A stretch of 64,000 bases of DNA, taken from Zygaena filipendulae (lineage: Eukaryota; Arthropoda; Insecta; Lepidoptera; Zygaenidae). The position numbers and the translations under genes are program-made. Below are positions 9,101 to 20,314 of the stretch, one piece after another. The notes under the pieces are model-generated. The model saw nothing but the letters and a program-made list of their open reading frames with translations. It searched no databases and was not told the origin of the DNA. Position 1 is the stretch's first letter, and each line of letters begins with the position of its first letter. The DNA is taken from contig OU015666.1 of the NCBI GenBank assembly GCA_907165275.2, forward strand, positions 4,680,001-4,744,000, written 5' to 3'.

Positions 9101-9908
9101 GGGGCCCTATTTTTGAATCGCTCAAATTACTTTTCTCACACGGAATCGCAAGATTCGCATGCGAATGCGTGAAATATTATTTTTGAAATTTCATGTCACG
9201 CGAATTTCAGAACGAGTGGGTCTGACCGTCGGACCACTCTTATTTGAATTCATCGATCGAAAGTTTGACGTATAGTGTCATAACGTCATTTTCATAATTT
9301 GACATGATTGATTGACAACTTCAAGAACGTTTCGTTTCAAGTGCGATTAAGCATCGGTTTATGAAAATCTATAAGAGTTAGCTCCTGGTTTTTAAATATT
9401 CTGCCTAAAATTAAACAAATCTAAAGGAGTTTCAGAAAACAGCAACACCGTATTCGAATGATATTTATATTTATATTTTATAATGAATTAAAAAATATGA
9501 CAAAATGGGATTCTCTGAATTTAATTTTACATGTGAATGGGCATGTGGACAAATTTTTATTTTTTAGTCCGTCTTGTAGATTATTAAAAAATATTGGACA
9601 TGTATTTTTTCTTTTTTTACGTAATCAAAAAATAACGGCGATTTTATTAAGTTGAAATTTCGCGTGACGTCACTATTCTGACAGTGTGTATTGCGGTTTT
9701 AGCGGTTAGTGACGTCACGACCCCCTCACCCTAAACTTTAATGCGCTTTATCTCTGTATATTTTAATTTATTTAAAAAAGCAAAAATACGTGTCTATTGT
9801 TTTTTTATTTTCTAACTGACGGACTAATTAGAATTTTGATTTTTAAAAGTAGTTCACATCCCTATTGATTTCACTTAAGCTATTCAAGCGATTCAAAAAT
9901 ACGGCCCC
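9101..9908. mobile_element. GGGGCCGTATTTTTGAA-type inverted-repeat element, with a second MITE nested inside
   Basis: GGGGCCCTATTTTTGAATCG at the left and its inverted match CGATTCAAAAATACGGCCCC at the right. The TGACGTCA-type MITE at 9567-9824 lies within. Shorter relatives are at 23433 and 38736. Confidence 0.6.
9567..9824. mobile_element. TGACGTCA-type MITE, full-length, TA target duplication
   Basis: 258 bp, inverted ends GTCCGTC...GACGGAC flanked by TA on both sides. Contains two exact TGACGTCA palindromes (9665-9672 and 9710-9717) placed symmetrically near the centre, plus CACGTATTTTT-like arms. Confidence 0.75.
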
Positions 9909-10137
9909 CTGGTCGCTGCAACCTTAACCAATAAATGTTATGAAGATATTGGTGCGGGTCGCATTTTATCTAATAAACACAATTGCATTTCTAACGATAT
10001 TTATTTTCACTCTCATTTTAATGTGATAGGTACAAAATTAAGTAACACTTAAGCTAATGCGATTTTGAGGTTGTACTGGACTTGAAAGTTTTTAATGTCT
10101 GCTTCTATTTAAGACGTAGGGACGAGCAGTATCGCAT

Positions 10138-10344
10138 CTAAATGTTCATCAGCTTTGGAAGTTGTCGAGTTTCATTCAATCGCAAACTGTGATCTATGAA
10201 CTCGCCTTTACTCTGCAATTTTAAAATGTCATAAAGTGTAATAATTCCTTTAGTTTTTGCCTGATGATGCTTGAATATCTTTTTCGGTTTTCCTATAGTG
10301 ATTGTTGACTGTATTAATTCCTTTCCAATATTTTCAATAACCAC
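10138..10344 (-). CDS. Uncertain short ORF, no recognised family
   Basis: An open frame of 68 codons, lysine-rich in the middle (GKPKKIFKHHQAKTKG), ending PKLMNI. No convincing acceptor, promoter or poly(A) signal was seen and the composition does not match a family I know. It may be a fragment of a transposon protein, or chance. Confidence 0.15.
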   Translation of the reverse strand: MVIENIGKELIQSTITIGKPKKIFKHHQAKTKGIITLYDILKLQSKGEFIDHSLRLNETRQLPKLMNI

Positions 10345-10373
10345 GCCCGTAATTGTACTATTTTATTAATGAA

Positions 10374-10410
10374 CTAGCTGGGCCCCCAGTTTCACTCGAT
10401 TAAAATGTTG
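10374..10410 (-). mobile_element. Helitron-like 3' end fragment
   Basis: CTAGCTGGGCCCCCAGTTTCACTCG resembles the family head; the body is not recognisable. Confidence 0.35.
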
Positions 10411-10808
10411 GGCTTAAAAGCTTTAGCTTCAGGTACACACACATTTACACTTTGATACACTTTCGATTTGGCACCCCCTTTTAGATTTATCTCGTAAATT
10501 ATACATTCTATAATAAAATTCTAAAGTTTTCCTGTGACTGGAAAGACGGTCACGGTCGGTCGTACCTACTCGTAATGTAATGCGGCCGTAAGGTAATTGT
10601 ATTAGGTATAAGTCGGCAATGTAAACATTGCTGGCCGTGACGCATGCGCGTTCATTAACAGACTACTTCCTCGGTTGATCCGACCTAGACCTTCTTCACT
10701 GGTAATTATCGACACCACCATGAAGCTTTAGTAGGTACAAAAATATTTATTGCGTCTTCCAGCGCCACAGACCTTAAGCGTGTGAATGGACCTCTCCCCG
10801 CACCAGTA

Positions 10809-11936
10809 GTTTTTTTGGGTTCCGTACCCAAAGGGTATAAAACGGGACCCTGTTACCCAGTATAGTATCTATTATATTACAAATACTGCGCTGTCCGTCC
10901 ATCCGTCCATCTGTACGTCGGTCACCAGGGTGTATCTCATGAACCGTGATAGACAGTTGAAATTTTCACAGATGATGTATTTCTGTTGCTGCTATAATAA
11001 CAAATAATAAAAAAACAGAATCAAATAAATATTTAGGGGCTCCCATATAACAAACGTTTTTTTTTGCTCGTTTTTGCTCGATATTGATGACGGCAACAGG
11101 TGGACGCTTGAAATATTCACAGAATATTTAGTTACTAGTTGGGCCCTGCGGTTTCACCCGCGTTAATTTCAGAGTTCCCGCGGGAATTCCAGGATAAAAA
11201 GTACCCTATGTGTTAATCTGATGTATAAGCTATATTATTGTAAAGTTTCATTTAAATCCATTAAGTAGTTTTTGCGTGAAAGCTCTTTCACAAACAAACA
11301 TCCACCCATCCATCCATCCATCCATCCATCCATACATACTTACAAACTTTCGCGTTCATAATATTAAGTAGGACATATTCACTTAAAAATATACAACAGA
11401 CATGACATTTTTTGGCTGTGGCTAGTCATCCCCTAAACGGACGACTGATTAATCGTATTTATCTTTTCTAACGTTTTTTTTTTGTTACGAGATTTGCCCG
11501 CCGAATGAAAAACCTTTTTAAGTGATATCGCGAGATTGTAAATTGTCAAAAGATCATGAACCGCAACATTGTTTTTGGCGCATCGCCGGCTGCTGCCGCG
11601 GCACGCTCGCTACGCTCGCTCGGCGCGCGTGACTTGCTCAACTGCAGTACAAACCTAACCTAACCATAATTATAATCCACCGAAAAATAATGCATTAAAT
11701 GCATTAAATTGTAAGCAGTATGTTACAGTTCACAATCTTTTGACAGCAATCTAGCAATCTAGTACAACCACTTTTGTGAATTTATGTAGTTTAGTAGGCC
11801 GTGAATGACTAATAAATAATCCGTTTAGTGGACGCGACTAGACACTTCGTGATTTTTTGCCAATTTTATAGAAAATGGTACGGAACTCATTGTGCACGAG
11901 TCTGACTCGTACTTGACCAGTTTTTAGTACAATTTT
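10809..11936. repeat. GGTTCCGTA-type dispersed repeat, interrupted by a Helitron-like copy
   Basis: Begins GGGTTCCGTACCCAAAGGG, then a CCGTCCATCCGTCCATCTG stretch, and ends near GTACTTGACCAGTTTTT. The Helitron-like copy at 11135-11373 is inserted in it. Shorter relatives begin near 29370 and 48738. It is a familiar repeat of moth and butterfly genomes; its class is not decided here. Confidence 0.55.
11135..11373 (-). mobile_element. Helitron-like element, subfamily B, with an expanded CATC repeat
   Basis: Hairpin head and B body as at 5143, with the CATC run grown to about seven units near 11300-11330. Five-prime end ...TAGGA. It is nested in the GGTTCCGTA repeat. Confidence 0.8.
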
Positions 11937-12094
11937 ATTCAGTGAACAAAGAGAAAATGGAACCTTTTTAAAAAATTGAATAGTTTAGAGTGGCGAAAGC
12001 GCGCTCAATTTTCATGAATAGATATTTTTACGTCAAATATTAATCTGTTTTTTTTTTGATAATTAATTTGAAACAAAACTGGAACGCCGAATAA

Positions 12095-12255
12095 TTTCGA
12101 AGATTCCAGAGAATTGTTCCATACAAACTTTGCAATTCCTTGTCATCCCCTTAGGAGTTGAATTTTCAAAAATCCTTTGTTATCGGATGCCTACGTCATA
12201 CAAAGAACACACCCTCCAAGTTTCAGGTCTCTACAGACAGACGTACTGACAGATA
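12095..12255 (-). mobile_element. Helitron-like element, subfamily F, truncated
   Basis: Contains GCCTACGTCATACAAAGAAC and CACCCTCCAAGTTTCAGGTC as in the F copies at 23821, 26117 and 26352; the CTAG head is missing. Confidence 0.6.
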
Positions 12256-12299
12256 CACCAATAGACCGACGGACAGAAGATCAGAGAAGATTCCTTTTT

Positions 12300-12915
12300 A
12301 AGATTAAGGTATAGAAATATTACAACCGAAAATTTCAATATTACTTATTTATTTTTATTTATTAAATTTACTTTATATGATAATTTTATAAATAACACCG
12401 CGGTAATACGTTGTGACTATATGGGTACCAATTATAATCGAAGTTAGGTATACTTACGACTAAGCATATACATAAGTAAGAAAAAATTAGCATAATAATA
12501 AAATAATTGTATTTATTCCATAAATACAGACAAAACAACTCCAAAATTTAATGTTTTTTTTTTACACTTTTATTATTAACAACGTGTAAAGAAAAACCAA
12601 ATAAATAAAAACCCATCGTCAGTTAATTAAGACTATTTACAACATACAGTTTATTTTAAGTCGATATATTTGTTTGTTTATCCACTTATTTACTGGTTTT
12701 GCCAGCGGTTTTAATTTCGAGATTCTTTCGGGAAATAAAAAATCATCACAATCAAACAGTCTTTTTTGCATGATTAAGTTACAAAAAGGAAACCATGTTC
12801 ACAACCTTTCACATTTCTAATGTGTAGCAGGATTCCATAAAACACGACAAAAATGAACTAACACTCGAATAACATAACAAGACTTACTTTGATACAAACA
12901 GTTCCCTCATATTTT
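12300..12915. other. AT-rich spacer, nothing recognised
   Basis: Low-complexity A/T stretches. No exon, RNA gene or transposon end was identified. Confidence 0.5.
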
Positions 12916-12917
12916 TA

Positions 12918-13084
12918 CTAGCTGTGCCCCCCGGTTTCATCCGCGTGAAAGGTTTCACACAACAACTTTTTTTCCCGACATCCGATTTCAATGAAACAAA
13001 TCCAATATGTAGCTCCAGGCTAAGCTCAATCTACCTGTGAAAACTGCAAGAAAATTGGTTTTGTAGATGCGGAGATTATCGCGA

Positions 13085-13117
<33 letters not shown>

Positions 13118-13227
13118 AAAGAATTTTAAAAACTGGTTTTGTGGGCTTGGTTACTCGTCTTTTATCACTCCTCTCAATTTTAGGTAAAAATATTCAATGT
13201 ACAGAATCGCGGATTCTACTCTTTATT
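12918..13227 (-). mobile_element. Helitron-like element, subfamily E, with an internal ACAG microsatellite
   Basis: CTAGCTGTGCCCCCCGGTTT head; body with CCCGACATCCGATTT; 5' part with GAATCGCGGATTCTACTC. An ACAG run of about eight units sits inside at 13085-13117. It abuts the B copy that starts at 13228. Confidence 0.75.
13085..13117. repeat. ACAG microsatellite inside a Helitron-like element
   Basis: About eight perfect ACAG units. Other E copies have only short CTGT/ACAG tracts here (CTGTCTGTTTGTCTGTTCG at about 37660), so the run grew within the element. Confidence 0.85.
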
Positions 13228-13460
13228 ACCGTTTCACCCGCGTTAATTTCAGAGTTCCCGCGGGAATTCCGGGATAAAAAGTACCCTATGTGTTAATCTG
13301 ATGTATAAGCTATATTATTGTAAAGTTATATGTAGTGTATTATTTAAATGATTAAATCCATCCAGTAGTTTTTGCATGAAAGAGTAACAAACAAACATGT
13401 TTGGATGGATATCCATCCATACATTCTTACAAACTTTCGCCTTTATAATATTAAGTAGGA
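13228..13460 (-). mobile_element. Helitron-like element, subfamily B, abutting the preceding E copy
   Basis: Starts inside the hairpin (CCGTTTCACCCGCG) without its own CTAG, then a complete B body and the 5' TCC end. Loss of the terminal CTAG at the junction suggests insertion into, or a chimera with, the E element. Confidence 0.75.
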
Positions 13461-14755
13461 TTATAAGTACACCTACACAGAGGTCACTAGCACCCGTTGC
13501 CCCCTTATTTTTGGAAATTATTATCAAAAAATTGGGGCATGGTAAAAAGGGTACTTTATAAACCCTAACCTGAAAAGAGATAATTTAATTTTTTGACTCT
13601 GGAAAAATACTCGTACAGTATAAATAATTTAATATAAATAAGTGTGTACGCAGATTCACAAAAAAAACTACACAATTATTATTGTCATGACAATGCATCG
13701 TTAGTGTGAATTGGGTTCGGATCCAGCTCGTCACTTTATAAAATAAGCAAGCGCAATCACTTTTACAGACGGAAAGTATATGTCTTATACATATGTATAT
13801 ACGGTTGCGCCTAGCCGAGACAATGTTAATTTAGTTAAAAGGGCACAAAAGCCTCACACTCCTTTGCAGTGTGTTGAATACCATTATTTGGGACGGCCCG
13901 AATACAGTTTCCTGGCGCAACACGGAAATTGTTGTTTAATAATAATTAATTTAGAAAAAAAAAACATGAAATAAGCTCTCGAATAATATTATTACAATTA
14001 ATTTATTTATGAGCATCATTATGTAACTATAATCGTTACTGTTATTTAATGTTCCATGTGCGTAAACAATAGTGTAGGTAGTATGTAGGTACGATTGTAA
14101 AAAAAGGTTGACTATTTGCGGAAACAACTGGTTTTTTAGGTTATGTGCGATACTTTGCATTTCAGTAATCTCTAACTACAGTTGGAAATAAGTTGTGCGA
14201 ACTATTAATATGACCACGAACTATGTAGGTATAGTACACCGAAATAATGTTACAGTGTGGTTACAAAAAAAAAACTTATAAACTAAGGCGGTCTTATCGC
14301 TTTACTAGCGATCTCTTCCAGACAACCAAACCAAACAACAGGACAAAAACAAAAGATTTGGTATATATGGGTAGGTACAAGATGTTAGAAAGGAATTCTA
14401 TAGGCGTTTTTAAATATCATAATATCGCCTCTGTTTTTTTTCGCATAGGTACAGCTTGGTATTTCTAAATAGAGATTTCTAGAAATTCGAGAACTATAAT
14501 TTAGTAAAAAGGCATTGATATTAAAACTAAATATAAAACAAAGCTATGTCTAGCTTTAATTTAATCACAATGTTTGTTTTGACGTTTATATCTATTGTTT
14601 AAATCGTGCACACAGGCCGCTAACATTTTCTCTAGCTATCATTGTTTTTACCGCATAATAATTTTTCGAAACAGCCCTTTAACATCAGACGCTTAGGACA
14701 ACTTGCGTATTGCATTCAACATATTGGGTATAATATATAATTTCTTCGTAGAGGA
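13461..14755. other. AT-rich spacer, nothing recognised
   Basis: Short frames at 13780-13974 and 14247-14468 have no splice sites or family resemblance that I can support. No transposon ends were seen. Confidence 0.4.
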
Positions 14756-14890
14756 CTAGTTGTTCCCCCGCGGTTTCACCCGCATGAATTAGCTTCGGCC
14801 TTCGTATCAGTGAATGAAAGGATTTTTAGACTCCAGTAGTTCCCCTTAATCCAAACAAACTTACAAACATTACTTCTATAATATAATACA
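14756..14890 (-). mobile_element. Helitron-like element, short copy
   Basis: CTAGTTGTTCCCCCGCGGTTT head with hairpin, then a body of only about 100 bp. Confidence 0.6.
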
Positions 14891-15446
14891 GTTTATTATA
14901 TACTTACAGAGCATGTATTAGTAAATAGTAATATAGTAGGTACCTATAGATATAACAAAGTTAAGAATAATAAGTTGGGAGTTGCCATGCAGAGCTATTC
15001 ATGAACAGTTTCTAGGTAGTAAATCCATTCAAAGCCGTCAAATTACCAACTTATAAATTATATGTCAATTACACATGTTCAGAGTTCTTTTAGGGTACCT
15101 AAGTAAGATTTGTTGCGAACGAGCCGAATACAAGATAGGCGGGATAAATACTACCTACACGTAGGCACCTAATTAATTCTTGCTGAGAATAAAGTTGACT
15201 TTGATATCCATAATATATTATACTTAGAACGTGAATAGTTATTACCATGAGAAATTAATCATTTTATGTGCTGTGTTTTTTTCATATTGTCTATGTCTAC
15301 ATATTAGATATATGTATAAGTAAACCTACAGGATGAAATCTTTTAAGTGTGTCCAGAAGAAAAGATATTGCAAAACTTAGAAGTCACATGGAATTTGCAT
15401 CACTTAAACATAAATGAATATTTAATTCAACAATGAAGAAAAAAAA

Positions 15447-15590
15447 ACGGGGTTCCCGTGGCAATTCCCGGATAAAAGTACCGAATGACCTTTTCTGTAC
15501 TCCCGACGACGTGTATGCAAAACTTTCATGATTATTAGTTCAGTAATTAAAGCGTAACAAACTAATAAAATCTCATTCGCATAAATATAA
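15447..15590 (-). mobile_element. Helitron-like element, subfamily C, lacking its 3' end
   Basis: Contains GTTCCCGTGGCAATTCCC and a C-type body (GCAAAACTTTCATGATTATT, AAGCGTAACAAAC) but no CTAG/hairpin. It is followed at once by a complete C copy. Confidence 0.6.
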
Positions 15591-15598
15591 AATAGGTA

Positions 15599-15798
15599 CT
15601 AGCTGTTCCCCGCGGTTTCACCCGCGGTAATTTAGGAGTTCCCGCGGGAACTCCGGGATGAAAAGTACCCTATGTCCTTCTCTACCGATGATACATCTCT
15701 GACAATGTGAATGCAAAATTTCATGATGACCGGTTGAGCCGTTAAGGCGTAAAAGCGTAACAAACAAACTCACTTTCGCTTTATAATATTAGTAGGGA
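15599..15798 (-). mobile_element. Helitron-like element, subfamily C, complete
   Basis: 200 bp between A and T; CTAG head, CCGCGGTTTCACCCGCGG hairpin, AAGCGTAACAAACAAACTC and the 5' end TCCCTACTAATATTATAAA on the - strand. Confidence 0.85.
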
Positions 15799-15895
15799 TT
15801 TATTAGTGGATTACATACAAGAGAGACAATCGCATCGAAGTGATTACAGCTTTCGTGTCATTATCTAGGGATAAAAAAGTGGAAATATATTTGTA

Positions 15896-16096
15896 TCAAA
15901 TCAATAAATACGGAATATATGCAGTCAGCATATTATCCTCATAACTAGTTGACAAAAAGAGTCGCCCATCATGCGTCGAGAGAAACATGTAGAAATGTTC
16001 AAACCGACTGAACCTACGTTTTGAAAGCACATAAACCTTACGCGAGTGCAACATCATCTCGATGCGGCTGTAAACAAAGGGAATCCTCCCATCCAT
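15896..16096 (-). CDS. Uncertain short ORF, no recognised family
   Basis: 66 codons from an ATG, with coding-like codon use (several G/C third positions), containing HSRKVYVLSKRRFSRFEHF. No matching acceptor or donor and no known domain. GC-rich sequence just upstream (16150-16200) could be a promoter. It could equally be an old repeat. Confidence 0.2.
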   Translation of the reverse strand: MDGRIPFVYSRIEMMLHSRKVYVLSKRRFSRFEHFYMFLSTHDGRLFLSTSYEDNMLTAYIPYLLI

Positions 16097-16409
16097 GGAA
16101 TGGCAACACTAACTCGTTGGTTTTATTACAGCCCCTTTTTGCTCCCTTTAATAAATCCCTTACAGCGCCGAACGCCGGCGACCGCTGAAGTTGGCAGCAT
16201 TGTGAATTTCAGCCATCTCTGATATGTCCATTGTCATGTAAATATTGTTCGGAAAGAAATGAAAACTTACTCGTGTCGGAAGAATGAATATTTCAAACTG
16301 TGGATAAGTACTAGGTATACCTACGACACATAAAAATGAATTTTAATTGTTCTCAGATTTGAAGAACACAACGGGAGATATCCATATCAACGTGAATATA
16401 TTATGTATA

Positions 16410-16557
16410 CTAGCTGGTCCCCGTGGATTCACTCGCGTTAATTTCGGAGATAGCGCGGGAATTCTGGGTTAAAAGTACCTTATGTCCCCCTGATAACGTG
16501 CATGACAAACTTCATTATAATCGGTTGAGTAGTTAAGGAAGAGTTAAGTTTCTTGTT

Positions 16558-16593
<36 letters not shown>

Positions 16594-16648
16594 GGCGTGA
16601 AAGCGTAACAAAGGAACTGACATTCGCATTTTTATTGGTAAGGACGTC
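16410..16648 (-). mobile_element. Helitron-like element, subfamily C, carrying an AAAT microsatellite
   Basis: CTAGCTGGTCCCCGTGG head, C body (AAGGCGTGAAAGCGTAACAA) split by a run of eight or more AAAT units at about 16558-16592. Confidence 0.7.
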
Positions 16649-16677
16649 CGTAGATAACAATACATAATATACTTATA

Positions 16678-16917
16678 CTGGATTGGCGCAGTAGTCGGCA
16701 TGCCTCTCCGCTAATCAAGAAACTCCGGGTTCGATTCTCGGTGGTGGTGAACTTTGTATAATAATACCTAAACACAGGATTCCATTCCAGTCTGTGGCTG
16801 TTTATATACAAATAGTATTAATATGTAGTTTGTGCGTTTGCTTGGTTTCCCACTACACAAGTTTATAGCTTAGTGTGGGATCAAGTAAATGTGTTTTGTG
16901 AAGTGAAGTTATGAAAT
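16678..16917 (+). mobile_element. tRNA-derived SINE (family 1)
   Basis: Internal RNA polymerase III promoter: box A TGGCGCAGTAG (16684) and box B GGGTTCGATTC (16728), 44 nt apart. The 3' body ends GTGTGGGATCAAGTAAATGTG, shared with the copies at 31408, 40241, 20890 and 56165. It does not fold as an intact tRNA and has a non-tRNA body, so it is a SINE rather than a tRNA gene. Confidence 0.8.
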
Positions 16918-17373
16918 TAACATATTCAAATCTACTTATCTATTATAATTTTTTTTTTGAAGAAGAAGAAAATACATTTATTTCAGCACAACATACAAGA
17001 AAAAGAAACAAACATTAGCAATGCCTAATCTAAATTTGTACACAATATATATTTCTTGCATGCGGTATTGAAATAGTGAAATATATATATATATACGTAT
17101 AGGCGACAGTTTACGGCTATAGTGGGGCGATAGCGGCGCGGCTGTGACGCCAGATGGCTTGCCACGCGACTAACTGCATAGTGATGGGACCAGTCACTTC
17201 AGATATCGATTTTGTTGTTACGATAGAATACAAATGAGTGCATCGAAAAGCGTTTGAATAGGATCTGCTGTGACACAAAAACGATAAATCAAACGACATT
17301 TTGAAACGAGTAGGTAACTATCTAGATTATAGCACAACGCGACGCTAAAAATTTGAATAGTAAAAATAACTTT

Positions 17374-17560
17374 GAGTTGGCTTGTGGTTAGCGAATCTGA
17401 TTGCTGCACCAAGTGTCATGGGTTAGGGCCGGCATGAAAGGAAACATATTTTATGAACTTATATTCTGTTTACCCTAGTCCATTAGTCTGGATATTTAAT
17501 ATGACTGTGTTTTACAAAAATAAGTATTAGGTATATCACTTAATATGTTGTATCCCTAAT
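17374..17560 (+). mobile_element. tRNA-derived SINE (family 2), degenerate
   Basis: GTTAGCGAATCTGATTGCTG, TGTCATGGGTTAGG (decayed box B) and CATATTTTATGAACTTATAT match the better copy at 54952-55145 in order. Confidence 0.5.
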
Positions 17561-17807
17561 ATGGTGATATCAAAAACACTAATAGGTAATTATGGTAAGT
17601 TTTTTTAAAGAACCTTTAAACCTACCGAAATTCATCATTATCTCAATAAAATGTATAATATGTATCTATACATATTCATAATTTTTCATATTTCCACGTT
17701 ATACATATAACGATAGTATTATAATAAAAGATTGATTAAAAGATTTTCTATTATTCTCGATAAAGGTCTATCGATATGAATCCCTTCATCGAATCCGTAA
17801 TAAAATG

Positions 17808-17935
17808 GCGACTTGTAGGCTGGCGGGCGCGAGGGGTGTTTTAAGTCGTCTTGCCTTCATCCAAACACAAGCCAAAAATCTTTACAAATGCAAAAGAGAT
17901 AGCGCTATCGGCGAACCCGCGGGTTGACGAGAAAA
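17808..17935 (+). other. GC-richer patch with a 40-codon ORF; possible first exon
   Basis: AAAATGGCGACTTG opens a frame of about 40 codons rich in Arg/Leu/Ala, reminiscent of a mitochondrial targeting sequence, and stops at TGA. No donor lies before the stop. AAAATGGCG can also be a promoter motif. Weak evidence. Confidence 0.15.
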
Positions 17936-18127
17936 GGGAACAGGTGCATCCGAGTTAGTGCTCTGCGGCCTTGGATAGATAGATAGATATAGCATGTTCT
18001 TTACACAGTACACACTGTATAGTATAGATAGAACCACAACCGCTGCGGTTAAGGGCATCTCTAACTTTTATACGAATATCAGTCGAGTTGTCGCTACAAA
18101 TATTTACTTATTTGAATTTATAACCTA

Positions 18128-18331
18128 CTAGCTGTCCCCGGCGGTTTCACCTGCGGTAATTTCGGATTTCCCGTATAGAAATTTCGGGATAAAAAGTAGA
18201 TACCCTATGTCACTCAGGACTACCGTAGCTTGCTATAGGTAAGTGAAAAAAATTTAAAATCCGGTTCAGTAGATCCAGAGATTACCCGTCACAATCTCAC
18301 AAACTTCACCTCTGTATAATATTAGTATAGA
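18128..18331 (-). mobile_element. Helitron-like element, subfamily A
   Basis: CTAG head after A, GCGGTTTCACCTGCGG hairpin, A body (GTCACTCAGGAC) and 5' end TCTATACTAATATTATACA on the - strand before T. Confidence 0.8.
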
Positions 18332-19605
18332 TGGAAGGTTTTTCTGTTTAAATATACCTATAGAATAAGAAATAGTGACTGGTTGATGCATTAAAGCAGA
18401 TACGAAACTTATGTGGCTAGAAACATTAAATTGGACAATACTATGGCTCTTCATTTCTGCATGCTTGATAAAATAAGTCATCTAACAACTTAATTCTCTT
18501 AAAACTGATTGGAGGAAGTTCATAAATAAATATATTGCGGAAGATAAAAGATTCTCTAACGAATCACACTACCTACTAATCACAAATTGTTTTTTATTCC
18601 ATTTAAATTTTTTGTATTGTTATTTTATTTCTCCCATGAAAAAGCGAAAGGAAAACGTCGAATACCTATAATATTAATTGCAGCTTCATATATGTACATC
18701 AAAATGGGTACTTAGCACTAATATTCAAAAATGCCTTTAGAAATTACTTTTATTTAAAGTTATTATATATGTAATACAGGGATCACAAGTGGATTGTTTT
18801 TATCATATTTATCATACATTCATACCCCAGATTATTAATTTGGTTAGTCCTATTAAGGTATATCGAGTACCTATACAAAATTTAATAACTAGACTCATTG
18901 GAGGTCAGAAATTTGGTAATGAAAACATTGATATTTAAATTATTATTTATATGCTAAGTATAAATTATCACGTAAAATTTGCGAGAAATCAAAATATGAA
19001 AATTCAATTAAATCAACAACAAAAGAATAATTCCATATAGAGAGAGATACAGAGACAAAGAAAATACTTCGGTGGAAGAATTATTCGGTAGGGAGTGAAG
19101 AAAAAAAAAAGAAATAGGGAATATAAATAAATGCGAGAGAATAGGATTTTCATTATCTAAACAAAGAGATTTCTGTTAGGACATTATAAGGGACGAATTA
19201 TTCGACTTACAATTTCGTACTGCGTTGCCTTTATTTTGCATCCCATTTTGGTTCGGTCGTGTTAATATTGCGCAATAAATAAACGGCGTCGATGTGGTTT
19301 TTCTCATCATACTTAATTTGAATTTGTAATTTGCCAGCAGCAAAAACTGTGCTCAGATCTCTGTTCAACATAAAAATTTATAAAACAAATAACGAAGTTG
19401 ATTACCAACGCTAAACATCAGCTTGAGATAAGTCGCCTAATTTAGGTACTTCTTATAACATCAGCTAACTAGCAGTTGAAGTCCCGTAAAATCGGTCCAA
19501 CCGATTCGGAGATTCACCCGTGTGAGCTTCTGAATTCGCGTAGGAACTCCAAAATTCTTTTATTCTTCTTCTCCTGACAATAACAAACACATCAAAAAAA
19601 GGGAC
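18332..19605. other. AT-rich spacer, nothing recognised
   Basis: No exon or element end was found apart from a possible Helitron-like trace at 19505-19560. Confidence 0.4.
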
Positions 19606-19608
19606 TTA

Positions 19609-19845
19609 CCGCCGCACTCAGAGTCGACTTTAATGATTACTTAGTTAAGTATAGATTTTTAAAACAAAACTGCTGCAATCAGACAAGTTTAATAAATTAA
19701 TATTAATTGGCATTTAACTAATTAAGTTACATCCCATTAAATGCCAATTAACATTAATTTACTGAACGTCTCTGATTTCGGCAGTTTTGTTTTAAAAATC
19801 TATACTTAACTAAGTAATCATTAAAGTCGACTCTGAGTGCGGCGG
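19609..19845. mobile_element. 237-bp foldback MITE, TTA target duplication
   Basis: Almost the whole element is one palindrome: CCGCCGCACTCAGAGTCGAC at the left and the inverted match at the right, with central AATGCCAATTAACATTAATT arms. TTA flanks both sides (19606-19608, 19846-19848). Copies of the same 237-bp length are at 39044 and 48846. A TWA duplication and length fit a PIF/Harbinger-type MITE, but the superfamily is inferred. Confidence 0.85.
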
Positions 19846-19862
19846 TTAGGGATTCATTTTTA

Positions 19863-20308
19863 TACAACGTGTTAATGAATTAACTAAAATCCTGATACAC
19901 CCCATTTAAAAAAATAAACTTTAAATTAAAACTTTCTTTTGAGACACTATATATTTCATTTGTTTGTAACATGAGCACAGAGTAGTTGATAAATAATAGT
20001 AGTAATTTAATAAAAATGGATGATTCAAATATATTTTAATTCGAAAAAATTTATACTTTAAAAGTTATTCAACATTAGTTTGGAGGTGACCTATTTACGA
20101 AATTCCAAGCGCTACGACCGCGCCTACCCGTTCGAATTTTTGTGCTGCAGGCGGCGTACGCGCCAAATTTTGTATTATAAATAATTTAGACATGGGCTAG
20201 AAAAAAATGAAATAATATAACCCATACTAAAACATAGTGCGATCGGTTCGCTAGTTGATTCTGAGCAAACTACTTTCTAGTTTTCAGTTAATTCATTAAC
20301 ACGTTGTA
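19863..20308. mobile_element. 446-bp inverted-repeat element with TA target duplication
   Basis: Exact inverted ends beginning TACAACGTGTTAATGAATTA, flanked by TA (19861-19862, 20309-20310). Non-coding; consistent with a Tc1/mariner-type MITE. Confidence 0.75.
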
Positions 20309-20314
20309 TATAGA

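Noticed and set aside
16268..16294. 27-bp micro-exon on the - strand between CCACAG and GTAAGT
   Set aside because: Splice-like ends this close occur by chance; no neighbour exons or family support.
16679..16745. tRNA gene suggested by box A and box B
   Set aside because: The sequence does not fold as a full cloverleaf and is followed by a body shared with other copies, so it is a SINE.
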